Source: an uncultured Christensenellaceae bacterium
Lineage (GTDB): Bacteria > Bacillota > Clostridia > Christensenellales > UBA3700
NCBI GenBank assembly: GCA_944380275.1
Contig: CALWHB010000009.1
Location: 1 to 44,949 of the forward strand
Reading direction: 5' to 3'
Length of the DNA stretch: 44,949 nt
Shown here: piece after piece, positions 32,523 to 41,277 of the stretch
How the letters are laid out: each line of letters begins with the position of its first letter
Numbering within the stretch: the first letter of the stretch is position 1
The notes under the pieces: generated by a model
The model's input: the letters and a program-made list of their open reading frames with translations, nothing else
The model's database searches: none
What the model was told of the DNA's origin: nothing
Translations under genes and position numbers: made by a program

Positions 32523-33473
32523 TTATTTTATTGCAGGCACTTCAAGCACTTCGGAGTTCTTTACCGCATCAGTCAGCTCTTTGAGCGTCCTTGCACCGAA
32601 AGTTTCCAGTTTAAGCTGTTTGCCGCCTCTCAGCCCTTTGCAATAACATGCCACCTGTTTTTTCATATTGTTGACGGTATAAATCTCGCTGTGGAAAGAC
32701 GCAAGCACCGCTATGTGTTCAAGCACGATTTCCTTTACCGTACCGAACGGACACGGCGTACCCGTAATACGTGAGAAAATCTGCGGATTTCCCAAAGCTC
32801 CGCGGGCAATCATAACTCCCGCCGCTCCAGTATGCGCTTTTATCTTTTTGTAGTCTTCCTCTGAAAACACGTCGCCGTTGGCAATGACAGGGATATTTAC
32901 CGCGCGGACCACTTCTGCGATATAATCCCAATCTGCGCTGCCTTCGTAAAACTGTTCTCTCGTCCTTCCGTGAACTGTTATCGCCGCCGCGCCGGCATCC
33001 TGCATATAGCGCGCAAAATCTACACCCGTGCGTGAATTTTTTTCAAAACCTATCCTGAATTTTACGGTTACGGGCTTTTCTGCGCGCCTGAGTTCTCTCA
33101 CTATTTCTGCAGCAAGAGCAGGGTTTTTGAGCAGCGCGCTCCCCTCTCCGTTGGACACAATCTTTTTTACCGGGCAGCCCATATTGACGTCTATTATGTC
33201 GAACTTTTCAAATTCTTTTCCTTTTGCCGCCTTCAGCATTATCTGAGGCTCACTGCCGAAAATCTGCACCGCCTTTATCTTTTCGAAGGGCGTTGTATGT
33301 AGCAAATCTTCTGTATGTTCGTTGCCGTAAATCAGCCCTTTTGCAGAAACCATTTCGGTATAAGTCAGCCCTGCGCCCATGCGCGCGCACAAGCTGCGCA
33401 GCCCCACGTCGCTGAACCCTGCGACAGGTGCGAATACCGCGTCTGAAGAAAGTGTAAGCGATTCAATCTTCAT
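32523..33473 (-). CDS. dus: tRNA-dihydrouridine synthase (Dus family)
   Basis: FMN enzyme that reduces uridines in the tRNA D-loop. The TIM-barrel start is FAPVAGFSDVGLRSLCARMG. The catalytic Cys is in DVNMGCPVKKIV, FMN and substrate positions in VTVKFRIGF, ITVHGRTREQFY, IPVIANGDVFSEED and VMIARGALGNPQIF. 316 residues. The type fits DusB-like proteins of Bacillota, though the exact target uridine is not known. Its ATG overlaps the yabN-type stop by 11 bp, so translation is coupled, and it is the last gene of the spoVT operon. Confidence 0.95.
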   Translation of the reverse strand: MKIESLTLSSDAVFAPVAGFSDVGLRSLCARMGAGLTYTEMVSAKGLIYGNEHTEDLLHTTPFEKIKAVQIFGSEPQIMLKAAKGKEFEKFDIIDVNMGCPVKKIVSNGEGSALLKNPALAAEIVRELRRAEKPVTVKFRIGFEKNSRTGVDFARYMQDAGAAAITVHGRTREQFYEGSADWDYIAEVVRAVNIPVIANGDVFSEEDYKKIKAHTGAAGVMIARGALGNPQIFSRITGTPCPFGTVKEIVLEHIAVLASFHSEIYTVNNMKKQVACYCKGLRGGKQLKLETFGARTLKELTDAVKNSEVLEVPAIK

Positions 33474-34827
33474 TTTTGGATTCTCTCCACAAGACGTCCA
33501 GTTCTTCTGCCGAACACTCAGTCATCGGTTTTTTGCAATGTTCCTCTACGTAACAGAATCTCTTGCAGAATTTCTCCACCGCCGCGGCAAGCGCGACTTC
33601 AGGCTCTACCTTGAAAGCTCTCAACACGTTGACGGCAGAAAACAGCAAATCTCCGCCTTCAATCTCTCTTTCTTTTTCATCCGCGCAGAGAAATTCCTTC
33701 AATTCTTCTTTGAGTTTTTCCGCCGCGTCGCTCACGCTTGCAAAATCCATACCTGCCTTTGCAGCTGTCTTCTGTATCTTGTAAGCTCTCATCAGCGCGG
33801 GCAGACTCTTTGACGTCTTGTCCATTTTGTCTGAATAGGACGTATAATGTTTTTCTTTGCCCTTTGCCCTGTCCCACGCAGCAAGACCTTCTTCTGCCGT
33901 CTTTGCGACCACGTCGCCGAATACGTGTTCATGCCTGCCTATCAGTTTTGTACACAGTGCGGTGGCGACGTCACGCATATTGTACTCGCCGCAGTCCTCG
34001 CCTATCACTCCGTGAAAAACCGCCTGGAGCAGAACGTCGCCCGTTTCTTCTATCATATTGTCGACGTCGTTGTTATTTATCGCGTCCACAAGTTCGTAAG
34101 CCTCTTCAACCATGTTGGAACGTATGCTCTCGTGAGTCTGCGCTCTGTCCCACGGGCAGCCGTTTTCGCCGCGCAGTCTGTACAACAACTCAAGAACGTC
34201 AGAAAAGCCGTATCTCTTTTTTTTGAGAAAATCTCTGGGAGGGCAATATATTGTCGTGGAATAATCGAACTTTTTGCCAAAGTCGCACTCTGCGGCAATC
34301 GTCTGTCTGCCCGAAACGTAAACGGTTTCTTCTTCTCCTATAAGGTCAGTAAGTCTGAGCTTTACTTCAGACGCTATGTACTTGTCGTCCACATCCGTTA
34401 TCACGAGAGGCAGCGAAGAATCGTAATCGAACGACCTGTCGTTGACAAAATCGTACGCGCTCAGAAAAACCGCTCCCGTCGTAAATCCGGCAGCATTTAC
34501 TCCGCGCGATACCGAAGGATAGATTTTTATATCCGTCCTCGACGCAAGAAGGGCGACCGACTTGTCGTCGTAACCGCTGCCGTTTACGCAATAGCACACT
34601 CTGCCCTTTTGAGAAAGCAGTCTTTCTGCAATCTTTTCGTCAAGGTCGTCAAAGTTTTCGCTGTCGTCGTAAACGTCATCCATGGTAACGACTTCTTTGT
34701 CTTTGAAATAAGCAAACGTATCCGTCTTCGCCGTCTTAACGAAAACGTGTTTTGCCTTCTCAATCGCCTCAACGCCTTCAAGCGTAATCTGCCCTTTGCG
34801 ACAACCCAGTCCCACGACTTCAATCAT
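33463..34827 (-). CDS. YabN-type fusion: tetrapyrrole-methylase-like domain plus MazG
   Basis: The N-terminal ~200 residues (MIEVVGLGCRKGQITLEGVE, CYCVNGSG) resemble a SAM-dependent tetrapyrrole (TP) methylase fold, but diverged. The C-terminal half is a MazG nucleotide pyrophosphohydrolase: LRGENGCPWDRAQTHESIRS and NMVEEAYELVDAI, then NMIEETGDVLLQAVFH, giving the EExxE and ExxD Mg ligands. A second MazG copy (~370-440; LKEELKEFL, GGDLLFSAVNVL) follows. MazG removes abnormal or surplus NTPs. 454 residues; YabN of B. subtilis is similar in layout. The ATG at 34825-34827 follows AAGGAG and overlaps the flippase stop by 8 bp. The order spoVT, flippase, yabN matches B. subtilis. Confidence 0.9.
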   Translation of the reverse strand: MIEVVGLGCRKGQITLEGVEAIEKAKHVFVKTAKTDTFAYFKDKEVVTMDDVYDDSENFDDLDEKIAERLLSQKGRVCYCVNGSGYDDKSVALLASRTDIKIYPSVSRGVNAAGFTTGAVFLSAYDFVNDRSFDYDSSLPLVITDVDDKYIASEVKLRLTDLIGEEETVYVSGRQTIAAECDFGKKFDYSTTIYCPPRDFLKKKRYGFSDVLELLYRLRGENGCPWDRAQTHESIRSNMVEEAYELVDAINNNDVDNMIEETGDVLLQAVFHGVIGEDCGEYNMRDVATALCTKLIGRHEHVFGDVVAKTAEEGLAAWDRAKGKEKHYTSYSDKMDKTSKSLPALMRAYKIQKTAAKAGMDFASVSDAAEKLKEELKEFLCADEKEREIEGGDLLFSAVNVLRAFKVEPEVALAAAVEKFCKRFCYVEEHCKKPMTECSAEELDVLWRESKNED

Positions 34828-36373
34828 TTCTTTCTCCTTTGCCCCGCGCCAGCACTGCACGCAATCCTTCTTCCCCGAACGCCTTTGTAAAGACGAGTAC
34901 CGAAAGATAAACCGCTGCACCGACCAACGCGCCGACCGCCGGGCGCAGATACCTGTTTTGCACGGTAAGCGCGACCGTCTGTATACATACGCTCATTATA
35001 ACACCCCCGAGTGCGATTTTACTAACGCTTTTTACAATTTGCCCGTTTTTGCCTACAAGTTCTACGTATCGGACGAAGGCAAGTACCGCAGCAAGAATAT
35101 ACATCGCAAGCTGGGCAAGAGGAGCCGCAACTATTCCCATAACAGGCAAAAGCAAAGCCTGCAAAGCGGTTTTCAAAAGGACTGCTACGGCAAGATATAT
35201 TGCCGCGCTCTTTCCTGAACCGAGAGCCTGCAACATCCCGCACAGCAATTGCACAAGCGATGCCGCTATTACGTTTATTGCCTGAAAGCGAAGTATTTCG
35301 ACCGCTGCGAGAGCGTTGTCCTCAGAAAATCCGGGATAAAGCAACCCTATTACGTCGGGAGCAAAAACAAGAAAGGCAAAAAAACACGGTACGGATATGG
35401 CAAGGCATGCCGTAAGAGTAAACCCCGTCGCCTCGTTTACTTTGACGTACTCTCCTTTTGCGACACCAGAAGACACACCGGGTATAACCGCCACGGCAAG
35501 TGAAACGGATATTACGACGGGAAGATTTATCACCGTGCCGACCGCACCGCTGTATAAACCGTAAAGCGAAGTTGCCTGAGCAAGCGACGCGCCGCCCTTG
35601 GCGAGAAGTCTGACTATAAGAAAACTGTCTATAAAACCCGAAAGCGGCACCGCAAGCGCAGCGGCAACTATCGGAAGATTTGATTTGATTATGTCATAAT
35701 ACAATCTTTTATCAACACGGGTACGTAAATTTATATCTTTATTCTTCTCTTTGCCGTAAGCGATTCTCATAAAAATAAGTCCTGCGATTTCGCTGACGGC
35801 AACTGCAAAAAGCGCACCGTAAACAGCCGCGGCGACCCCGTAATTTGCGAGAAGACAGGCTGCCGTAAGCCCCACGGCAAGCTTTACGCTCTGTTCCGCA
35901 ATCTGTGCCAGAGCATTGCTGGTCATCCTTCCCTTGCCTATAAAATAGCCTTTGTAAAATGACGCCGCTGTAACGGCAAACACGGCAGGAGCTACTACCA
36001 GATACCCCTTCCACGCGTCGGGACGTGATTGCAGAGAGGCTACGGGATAAGCGAGAGCAATCGTCATGACCGCTCCCGCCGCACCCAGCAACAAAGCCGT
36101 CCTCTTTGCCGCCGCGCGTGTCAAAGGAATATCCGCGCCTATCGCGTCCGCGTAAGCGACGTATCTGCCCACAACCGTGGGTATGCCCGCGCTTGTCAAA
36201 GTCAAAAAAAGCGCGTAAACGGGGAAAAAGGTCTGATAAAGACCTATGCCTTCCGCGCCGAGTACGTTGGTAAGAGGTATGCGGTAAAACGCGCCTACTA
36301 TTTTTGCGACAATGCCGGCAAGCGCAAGGCCCGCCGTCGAACGTACGACAGAGCGTTTCCTTGCACCGGGCAT
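34820..36373 (-). CDS. SpoVB/MurJ-type oligosaccharide flippase, 517 aa
   Basis: Polytopic membrane protein of the MVF/polysaccharide-transporter group (MOP superfamily), about 14 helices. The N-terminus GLALAGIVAKIVGAFYRIPL, then TNVLGAEGIGLYQTFFPVYA, is the SpoVB/YabM signature; these proteins flip lipid-linked cell-wall or cortex precursors. I chose the ATG at 36371-36373; it shares one base with the spoVT stop (TAATG), so translation is coupled. The longer frame from 36565 would lie inside spoVT. Whether the substrate is spore-cortex or vegetative lipid II cannot be told; position next to spoVT favours sporulation. Confidence 0.92.
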   Translation of the reverse strand: MPGARKRSVVRSTAGLALAGIVAKIVGAFYRIPLTNVLGAEGIGLYQTFFPVYALFLTLTSAGIPTVVGRYVAYADAIGADIPLTRAAAKRTALLLGAAGAVMTIALAYPVASLQSRPDAWKGYLVVAPAVFAVTAASFYKGYFIGKGRMTSNALAQIAEQSVKLAVGLTAACLLANYGVAAAVYGALFAVAVSEIAGLIFMRIAYGKEKNKDINLRTRVDKRLYYDIIKSNLPIVAAALAVPLSGFIDSFLIVRLLAKGGASLAQATSLYGLYSGAVGTVINLPVVISVSLAVAVIPGVSSGVAKGEYVKVNEATGFTLTACLAISVPCFFAFLVFAPDVIGLLYPGFSEDNALAAVEILRFQAINVIAASLVQLLCGMLQALGSGKSAAIYLAVAVLLKTALQALLLPVMGIVAAPLAQLAMYILAAVLAFVRYVELVGKNGQIVKSVSKIALGGVIMSVCIQTVALTVQNRYLRPAVGALVGAAVYLSVLVFTKAFGEEGLRAVLARGKGERND

Positions 36374-36897
36374 TATTCCAGAGTCGCCGCTATAAGGTCT
36401 GCCGCAAGCGCGCACAGCCTTGCCTCGGTAACGGAAATTTCCGCGTCGGAACACAATACGACGCCGCCGTACAGGTCGCCGCCTACGACAAGCGGCACTA
36501 TATGCTGACTCTTGCAGCCGACGGGTCTGTTTCTCACAATGTCTACCGGATTTTCGGGAGCGCACTCTCTCCTTCCGTCAAGGGTTGTGTAAAGCTTGTC
36601 GCTTATTTCCTCTCCCACGAGTTCTTTGAGAGAAGTTCCGCTTGCGCCGAGTACCGTCGCGCTGTCGCAGATAACAGCTCCCTTTCCCGTCGCGCGGGTC
36701 AAAGCGTCGCAATACGCCTGTGAAAAATCCGCGCCCGCGCCGAGTGCGCTGTACCTTTTAAGCACCAGAGATTTGTCGCCAGTCGTAAAAATTTCCATCT
36801 GCTCGCCCTCTTTGAGTTTGAGCGTCTTTCTCAGTTCTTTGGGTATGACTACTCTGCCGAGTTCGTCAATACGTCTTACAATTCCCGTTTCCTTCAT
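36373..36897 (-). CDS. spoVT: Stage V sporulation transcription factor SpoVT
   Basis: DNA-binding regulator of forespore genes in spore formers. The N-terminal AbrB/MazE-type swapped-hairpin domain is MKETGIVRRIDELGRVVIPK, then ELRKTLKLKEGEQMEIFTTG. The C-terminal GAF-like domain covers ~60-174 (KGAVICDSATVLGASG, HIVPLVVGGDLYGGVV). 174 residues matches B. subtilis SpoVT (178). GGAGGG precedes the ATG. First gene of a four-gene overlapping operon. A sequence resembling a sigma-F/G promoter lies at 36920-36948. This is the best sign in the window that the lineage sporulates or descended from spore formers. Confidence 0.95.
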   Translation of the reverse strand: MKETGIVRRIDELGRVVIPKELRKTLKLKEGEQMEIFTTGDKSLVLKRYSALGAGADFSQAYCDALTRATGKGAVICDSATVLGASGTSLKELVGEEISDKLYTTLDGRRECAPENPVDIVRNRPVGCKSQHIVPLVVGGDLYGGVVLCSDAEISVTEARLCALAADLIAATLE

Positions 36898-36919
36898 TTT
36901 CCCTCCGCTGTTTCCGTTT

Positions 36920-36948
36920 TAGTATCTTCATGCGAAAGGTAAATATGC
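36920..36948 (-). promoter_or_regulatory. Possible forespore sigma-F/G-type promoter upstream of spoVT
   Basis: On the minus strand GCATA (36944-36948), 17 bp, GATACTA (36920-36926). The forespore sigma-G consensus is about GMATR, ~18 bp, CATNHTA, so this is close but one base short in spacing and with G for C. The implied start is ~16 nt before the ATG. Confidence 0.4.
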
Positions 36949-36981
36949 GGATAAGAGAATCTTTTGCTCCCTCAGTGCCTG

Positions 36982-38451
36982 TCAGGGTATCAGGTTTTCG
37001 TAATCCAGTCCCGTGTATTCGCTGAGCGGTCTTACCTCTTCTTCTGTCCATCCGCTTTTGTAAAGAATATTGATATGGTCAGAAGGAGCGTACACTTTAC
37101 ACCCTTCGTATTGTGAGGTAAACCCGGGTCTGAAACACATTTCGGGAGAAGTGCTGTTTACGATTACCGCCTGAAGATTTACGCAGTCCCCCAGATTGCA
37201 GTCGTTGGTAACCGTTCCCGTAAACTCCACGACTCTGAGCAAACGGTTGTTTTCGGTTATTCCGCGCAGGTTGTAAGGAGCATCTCCTTTTACTATGGCT
37301 TTGTAAACTTCGAGATATCCTTCGTAAACAAAGTCGTAACTCGTAGCTTTCTCAAAATCCATCGTAATCACATAACGGGAATAGTTGGGTGCTTTGAGAC
37401 ACCAGTTTTTGGAAACGAGGCTTTCGCCGCCGATATAACGAGTATTTGCAAAAGAAACAATATAAAGTCTGTTCATAGGATTGACAAATACGTAATCGCT
37501 GTCGTTTACGTACATTATGCCCCCCGTCGACGTCCTGTTTGTCTGGACGACCTTTTTGATTTTCACTCCGTTGTGTTCAAAAGGAAGATAAACGCTCACC
37601 AGTCTGTCAGCGTCTGCCGTCAGAGTTCCGTCCGGAGAAACCGTTACGTAAATATCGTTTATGCCGTTGGCGTACAAAACGACGTCTTTGTCGCCGACCA
37701 CGTCTGTTTCAAAATCCCACGGTCTGCCGAGGTCTGTACTGTACCAGCTTTCAAGAACATATCCTGAGGGGAATTTCACACCTGTCGGCACAGGGACCTT
37801 GCTCCCCTGCACGAGGGTACACGAACTTACCCGTCTGTCGTAAAAATAAAAATTGACGGTAACGACGGGAAGAGTCTTCATCAACTCTCCCATCTTTGAG
37901 GTAACCTGAGCCGTAAACCTTTCGTCGAGGTCGGTGAGAGTGTTTTCTATATCCGCCTTTACTACGCGCGCCTCCTCAACCGTCTTTGCGACTTCGGTAT
38001 TCAGATTGTTTGCCGTGAGTACGGCAAAAGAAAGCTCTGTCAACATATTGGCAGGCTCTTCCACCCTTGTTTCCAACGCGTTAAGCGACGCGGCGACTTC
38101 AAATATTCCGCCCGTCCTGCCCACGCTCTTTGCGACGACGCTCTCTCTCGATTTTTCGTAAATCACAAGCTGGGCGTCCACATATCCTTCGTATTGAGTA
38201 AGACAATTGGGAATATCGAATTCGAGCCCGTTTTCTCCGTATTCCAGAGCAGGCGAAGAATACGCCGCCTTTGCCGCACCGCCGTGCGTCATGCAGACGA
38301 AATCTATATAATAGCCGTATGCCGCGGGGTCTGTCATACCTGTGCATTTTATATTGATTTTGTCAGAGAGATTGTTGTTCTGCGCTACGACGTAACGGTG
38401 GCGGCTGACAAGCGCGGAATTGTTCTTGTCGTATGTGCAATAAATTACCAT
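36982..38451 (-). CDS. Chimeric protein: phage BppU-like N-terminus, InlB-type repeat, LRR-like end
   Basis: Residues 1-120 (MVIYCTYDKNN, EFDIPNCLTQYEGYVDAQLV, then ESVVAKSVGRTGGIFEV) resemble the N-terminal domain of phage baseplate upper proteins (BppU-like). A helical, coiled-coil-like stretch (~120-195) follows, then an InlB B-repeat (VNFYFYDRRVSSCTLVQGSK, VLESWYST, DVVLYANG), a beta region and a BspA-like end (CKVYAPSDHINILYKSGWTE). No signal peptide or membrane helix is visible. I chose the ATG at 38449-38451 because AGGAG lies 5 nt upstream; a GTG at 38505 has no site. No other phage genes surround it, so export by an unknown route or a prophage remnant are both possible. The family call is moderate. 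Confidence 0.65.
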   Translation of the reverse strand: MVIYCTYDKNNSALVSRHRYVVAQNNNLSDKINIKCTGMTDPAAYGYYIDFVCMTHGGAAKAAYSSPALEYGENGLEFDIPNCLTQYEGYVDAQLVIYEKSRESVVAKSVGRTGGIFEVAASLNALETRVEEPANMLTELSFAVLTANNLNTEVAKTVEEARVVKADIENTLTDLDERFTAQVTSKMGELMKTLPVVTVNFYFYDRRVSSCTLVQGSKVPVPTGVKFPSGYVLESWYSTDLGRPWDFETDVVGDKDVVLYANGINDIYVTVSPDGTLTADADRLVSVYLPFEHNGVKIKKVVQTNRTSTGGIMYVNDSDYVFVNPMNRLYIVSFANTRYIGGESLVSKNWCLKAPNYSRYVITMDFEKATSYDFVYEGYLEVYKAIVKGDAPYNLRGITENNRLLRVVEFTGTVTNDCNLGDCVNLQAVIVNSTSPEMCFRPGFTSQYEGCKVYAPSDHINILYKSGWTEEEVRPLSEYTGLDYENLIP

Positions 38452-38584
38452 TTGCGCTCCTGAGGGGAAAGGAGCATAGCCGACGCTTTCAATATACCTC
38501 GGCACAATACGCCAGGCAAGTTTTTCTGCCAGAATTTTGCGCCTTGCTTTGATATTCTGTTTTGTAAAAACTCTTTTTGCCGTT

Positions 38585-38627
38585 CTCTTTCGGTATTCTC
38601 TCTTTGGTATTTCCTCTTTGATATTCT
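38585..38627. repeat. Short tandem repeat, three 14-15-bp units
   Basis: CTCTTTCGGTATTCT, CTCTTTGGTATTTC and CTCTTTGATATTCT in tandem, followed by a partial CTCTTATC. It lies upstream of the BppU-like gene's start (minus strand), so it could be a regulator-binding array or a slippage product. Confidence 0.65.
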
Positions 38628-38778
38628 CTCTTATCGCAAAACGGCAAAACTCCCGCCTTCCGAATAAAAACGCCGTCTTTTCATAAACTCCACGCTCTTT
38701 AGCTATAATACTATTTGTATATAATAAACACGGGCAGGTAAATTTTTATACCGTACGCCCGTTTGCCGATAAATAAAA

Positions 38779-38813
38779 ACAAAAAAACGACGACCTTGTA
38801 ATGTCGTCGTTTT
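38779..38813 (-). terminator. Intrinsic terminator of the metF-metH operon
   Basis: On the minus strand AACGACGAC, loop ATTACAAG, GTCGTCGTT, then a TTTTTTT tract; ~130 bp after the metH stop. Confidence 0.88.
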
Positions 38814-38943
38814 ACGGATTTTTTGATTGAAGATTTCAGTCAACCGCCTATAAATGATTTCCTCAACCGCCTGAAAGAGTTGCCGTAATGCGTCCCTCTT
38901 TATTAAAGCGAGCGGCAATCTTTTACACGCGGAGCAGACTTTA

Positions 38944-41277
38944 TTATTCGAAAATCCGCTTGAGTTCTTTCACCGTTGCGTTGGCGTCTTTGCAGTATAT
39001 ACCGCCTATGCTCTGAGCGTATTCCGGGGTTATCACCGCGCCGCCGACAAGCACGTCGATGTCGGGATATTTTTCTCTGACGAGTTCTATCGTCGTCGCC
39101 ATATTCTGCGCAGTCGTCGTCATCAGAGCCGACAAGCCGAGTACACAGGGATAATTCTTTTCAACGGCGTCGAGTACAATCTTGTAATCCACGTCGCGTC
39201 CGAGGTCTATCACTTTGAACCCGTAGTTGGACACCACGGCTTTTACTATGTTTTTGCCTATGTCGTGGATGTCGCCCTTTACCGTCGCAAGCACGAATCT
39301 CTTATCCGACGCCTTTACCCCGCTCTCTTTCATCTTTTCTTCAAGCACGGCAAAAGCCTGTTTCGCGCTGTCAGCCGCCGCTATCAGCTGAGGCAGGAAT
39401 ATCTTTCCGCTTTCGTAAAGCTCTCCCACTCTGTCAAGGGCGGGTATAATATGCTTTGCCGCGACTTCGAGAGGCTGTATCTCTGCAAGCAGCCTCATAG
39501 CGGTTTCTCTTGCCGCAGTCCCCATGCCGCCCACTATCGCGCGCGTCATATCGGGAGCGTCCGCAGAGGCAAGTTCTTCGACTTTAACGCTGTCTGTCTT
39601 TGCGGCATAAGCGATATATTTTTCAGTCGCGCCGTCTTTACCCAAGAGAAAATCCCGCGCATACTCGCTGGGTTTTATGTTAATCAGAGAGGGATTGATT
39701 ATGCACAGCACGAGTCCCGCGTCTTTCGCCATTTCGAGAAAGCTTGCGTTGATGTCCTCTCTGTGCGGCATACCGAAAGATATGTTGCTTACGCCGAGGA
39801 TACTTCCCGCACCCGTCTTTTCTATCTCTTTGAGCGCGCCCAGAGTGCATACCGCGCTGCCTTTCTGCGCGGATTCTGCCATAGTAAGGGTGTCTACGTA
39901 TACGTCTTCTTTGGCTATCCCTGCCTTTTCGCACTCAGATATAAGACGCTTGCCTATTTTCACTCTGCCTTCGATTGTGTCCGGGATTCCGTTTTCGTCA
40001 AGCGCGAGGCAGACGACCGCCGCGCCGTATTTCTTCGCCAGAGGCAACACGCTGTCTATACTGCTCTGCTTGCCGTTGACGCTGTTTATCAGAGCTTTGC
40101 CGTTGTAACGCCTTAGCGCGGCCTCTATCACCGCAGGGTCTGAACTGTCGATTACAAGCGGCTTTGAAACCACTTTCTGCAATCCCTCAACGACCTTTAC
40201 CATATTGCCTTTTTCGTCGGTACCGTTGAGTCCCACGTTTACGTCGAGAATATCCGCGCCCGACTGCGCCTGCTCAATTCCCTGAGCCAGTATATAGTCA
40301 AAATCGCCCTCTCTCAGAGCCTGCTGAAAGCGTTTTTTGCCCGTGGGATTTATTCTTTCGCCCACTATCTTCATACCGTCCGCCGTAACCGTGGAAGTGG
40401 AACAGCATAACGCCCTTACGGGTCTGTAAGCGGGACGCAGAGCTACTTCCTTGACCTCTTCAGCCATAATGCGGATATAATCGGGAGTCGTGCCGCAGCA
40501 GCCGCCCAGTATGTTTACGCCGAGGGTGTGGATTTTATTCATCGCGTCGCAGAACTGTCTTTTGTCTATATCGTAAACCGTCTGACCGTTCACGAATCTG
40601 GGCATACCTGCGTTGGGTTTTATGAATACGGGGAGAGAGGTGCAGGCAAGCAGTTTTTCTGCCATAGGCAGCATTTCCACAGGTCCTAACGAACAATTTA
40701 TTCCTATCGCGGAAACGCCCATACCCGAAACCGTACGGGCAAAACTTTCAACGTCCGTGCCGAAAGCACTTCTTCCCCCTGCCTCGAACGACATCGAAAG
40801 CATAACAGGAAGAGAGCTGTTTTCTTTTGCCGCAAGCAAAGCTATGCGTGCGTCCGCAAGGTCTGTCATCGTTTCTATCACGATGAGGTCTGTCCTGTCT
40901 TTTGCCGCTTTTATGACACGCGCGTAATTGTCATACGCCTCTTCAAAACTTATGCCGCCCTCGCCTATCAGTTTGCCGAGCGGTCCTACGTCAAGCGCGA
41001 CGTACGCTTTTCCCGCAGCCGCTTTTCGCGCTATCTCTATCGCCGCGCTTATTATCTCCTCTGTCTGATTGCCCAGTTTGAGCGCGTTTGCGCCAAAGGT
41101 GTTGCTGTATATCACATTGCTGCCAGCGTCAACGTAATCGCGGTGGACGGAATACACGACATCGGGGTTTTCAATATTGAGCTTTTCAAGACGGTAACCC
41201 GCAGGCGCGCCGCTCCTTTCTGCAAGAAGGCTGCCCGTCGCGCCGTCAAGTATAATCCTTTCAGAGAAGTCAATCAC
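38944..41277 (-). CDS. metH: Cobalamin-dependent methionine synthase lacking the reactivation domain
   Basis: Transfers the methyl group of methyl-tetrahydrofolate through B12 to homocysteine. Three modules: homocysteine methyltransferase (~1-285; ILDGATGSLLAERSG, zinc Cys in INCSLGP and GGCCGTTP), pterin-binding (~305-560; IVGERINPTGKKRFQQAL, ILDVNVG) and cobalamin-binding (~575-777; helical cap, then DIHDIGKNIVKAVV with the B12 His). E. coli MetH is ~1227 residues because of a C-terminal AdoMet reactivation domain, absent here; the missing function is in the overlapping gene 41270-41905. The ATG overlaps that gene's stop by 8 bp. Methionine synthesis would depend on imported B12 (27252-28222). 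Confidence 0.96.
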   Translation of the reverse strand: MIDFSERIILDGATGSLLAERSGAPAGYRLEKLNIENPDVVYSVHRDYVDAGSNVIYSNTFGANALKLGNQTEEIISAAIEIARKAAAGKAYVALDVGPLGKLIGEGGISFEEAYDNYARVIKAAKDRTDLIVIETMTDLADARIALLAAKENSSLPVMLSMSFEAGGRSAFGTDVESFARTVSGMGVSAIGINCSLGPVEMLPMAEKLLACTSLPVFIKPNAGMPRFVNGQTVYDIDKRQFCDAMNKIHTLGVNILGGCCGTTPDYIRIMAEEVKEVALRPAYRPVRALCCSTSTVTADGMKIVGERINPTGKKRFQQALREGDFDYILAQGIEQAQSGADILDVNVGLNGTDEKGNMVKVVEGLQKVVSKPLVIDSSDPAVIEAALRRYNGKALINSVNGKQSSIDSVLPLAKKYGAAVVCLALDENGIPDTIEGRVKIGKRLISECEKAGIAKEDVYVDTLTMAESAQKGSAVCTLGALKEIEKTGAGSILGVSNISFGMPHREDINASFLEMAKDAGLVLCIINPSLINIKPSEYARDFLLGKDGATEKYIAYAAKTDSVKVEELASADAPDMTRAIVGGMGTAARETAMRLLAEIQPLEVAAKHIIPALDRVGELYESGKIFLPQLIAAADSAKQAFAVLEEKMKESGVKASDKRFVLATVKGDIHDIGKNIVKAVVSNYGFKVIDLGRDVDYKIVLDAVEKNYPCVLGLSALMTTTAQNMATTIELVREKYPDIDVLVGGAVITPEYAQSIGGIYCKDANATVKELKRIFE

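Larger units (their letters stand above)
38452..38943. other. Intergenic region with tandem repeat and terminators
   Basis: About 490 bp between the metH stop and the BppU-like gene, both transcribed on the minus strand. Holds the 14-15-bp tandem repeat (38585-38627), the metH terminator (38779-38813), and a second weaker inverted repeat (CGGGC...GCCCG near 38731-38761). A 71-codon minus frame (38703-38918) overlaps the terminator and is not credible. Confidence 0.5.

Noticed and set aside
38703-38918. 71-codon minus-strand frame after metH
   Set aside because: It spans the metH terminator and its composition follows the hairpins.
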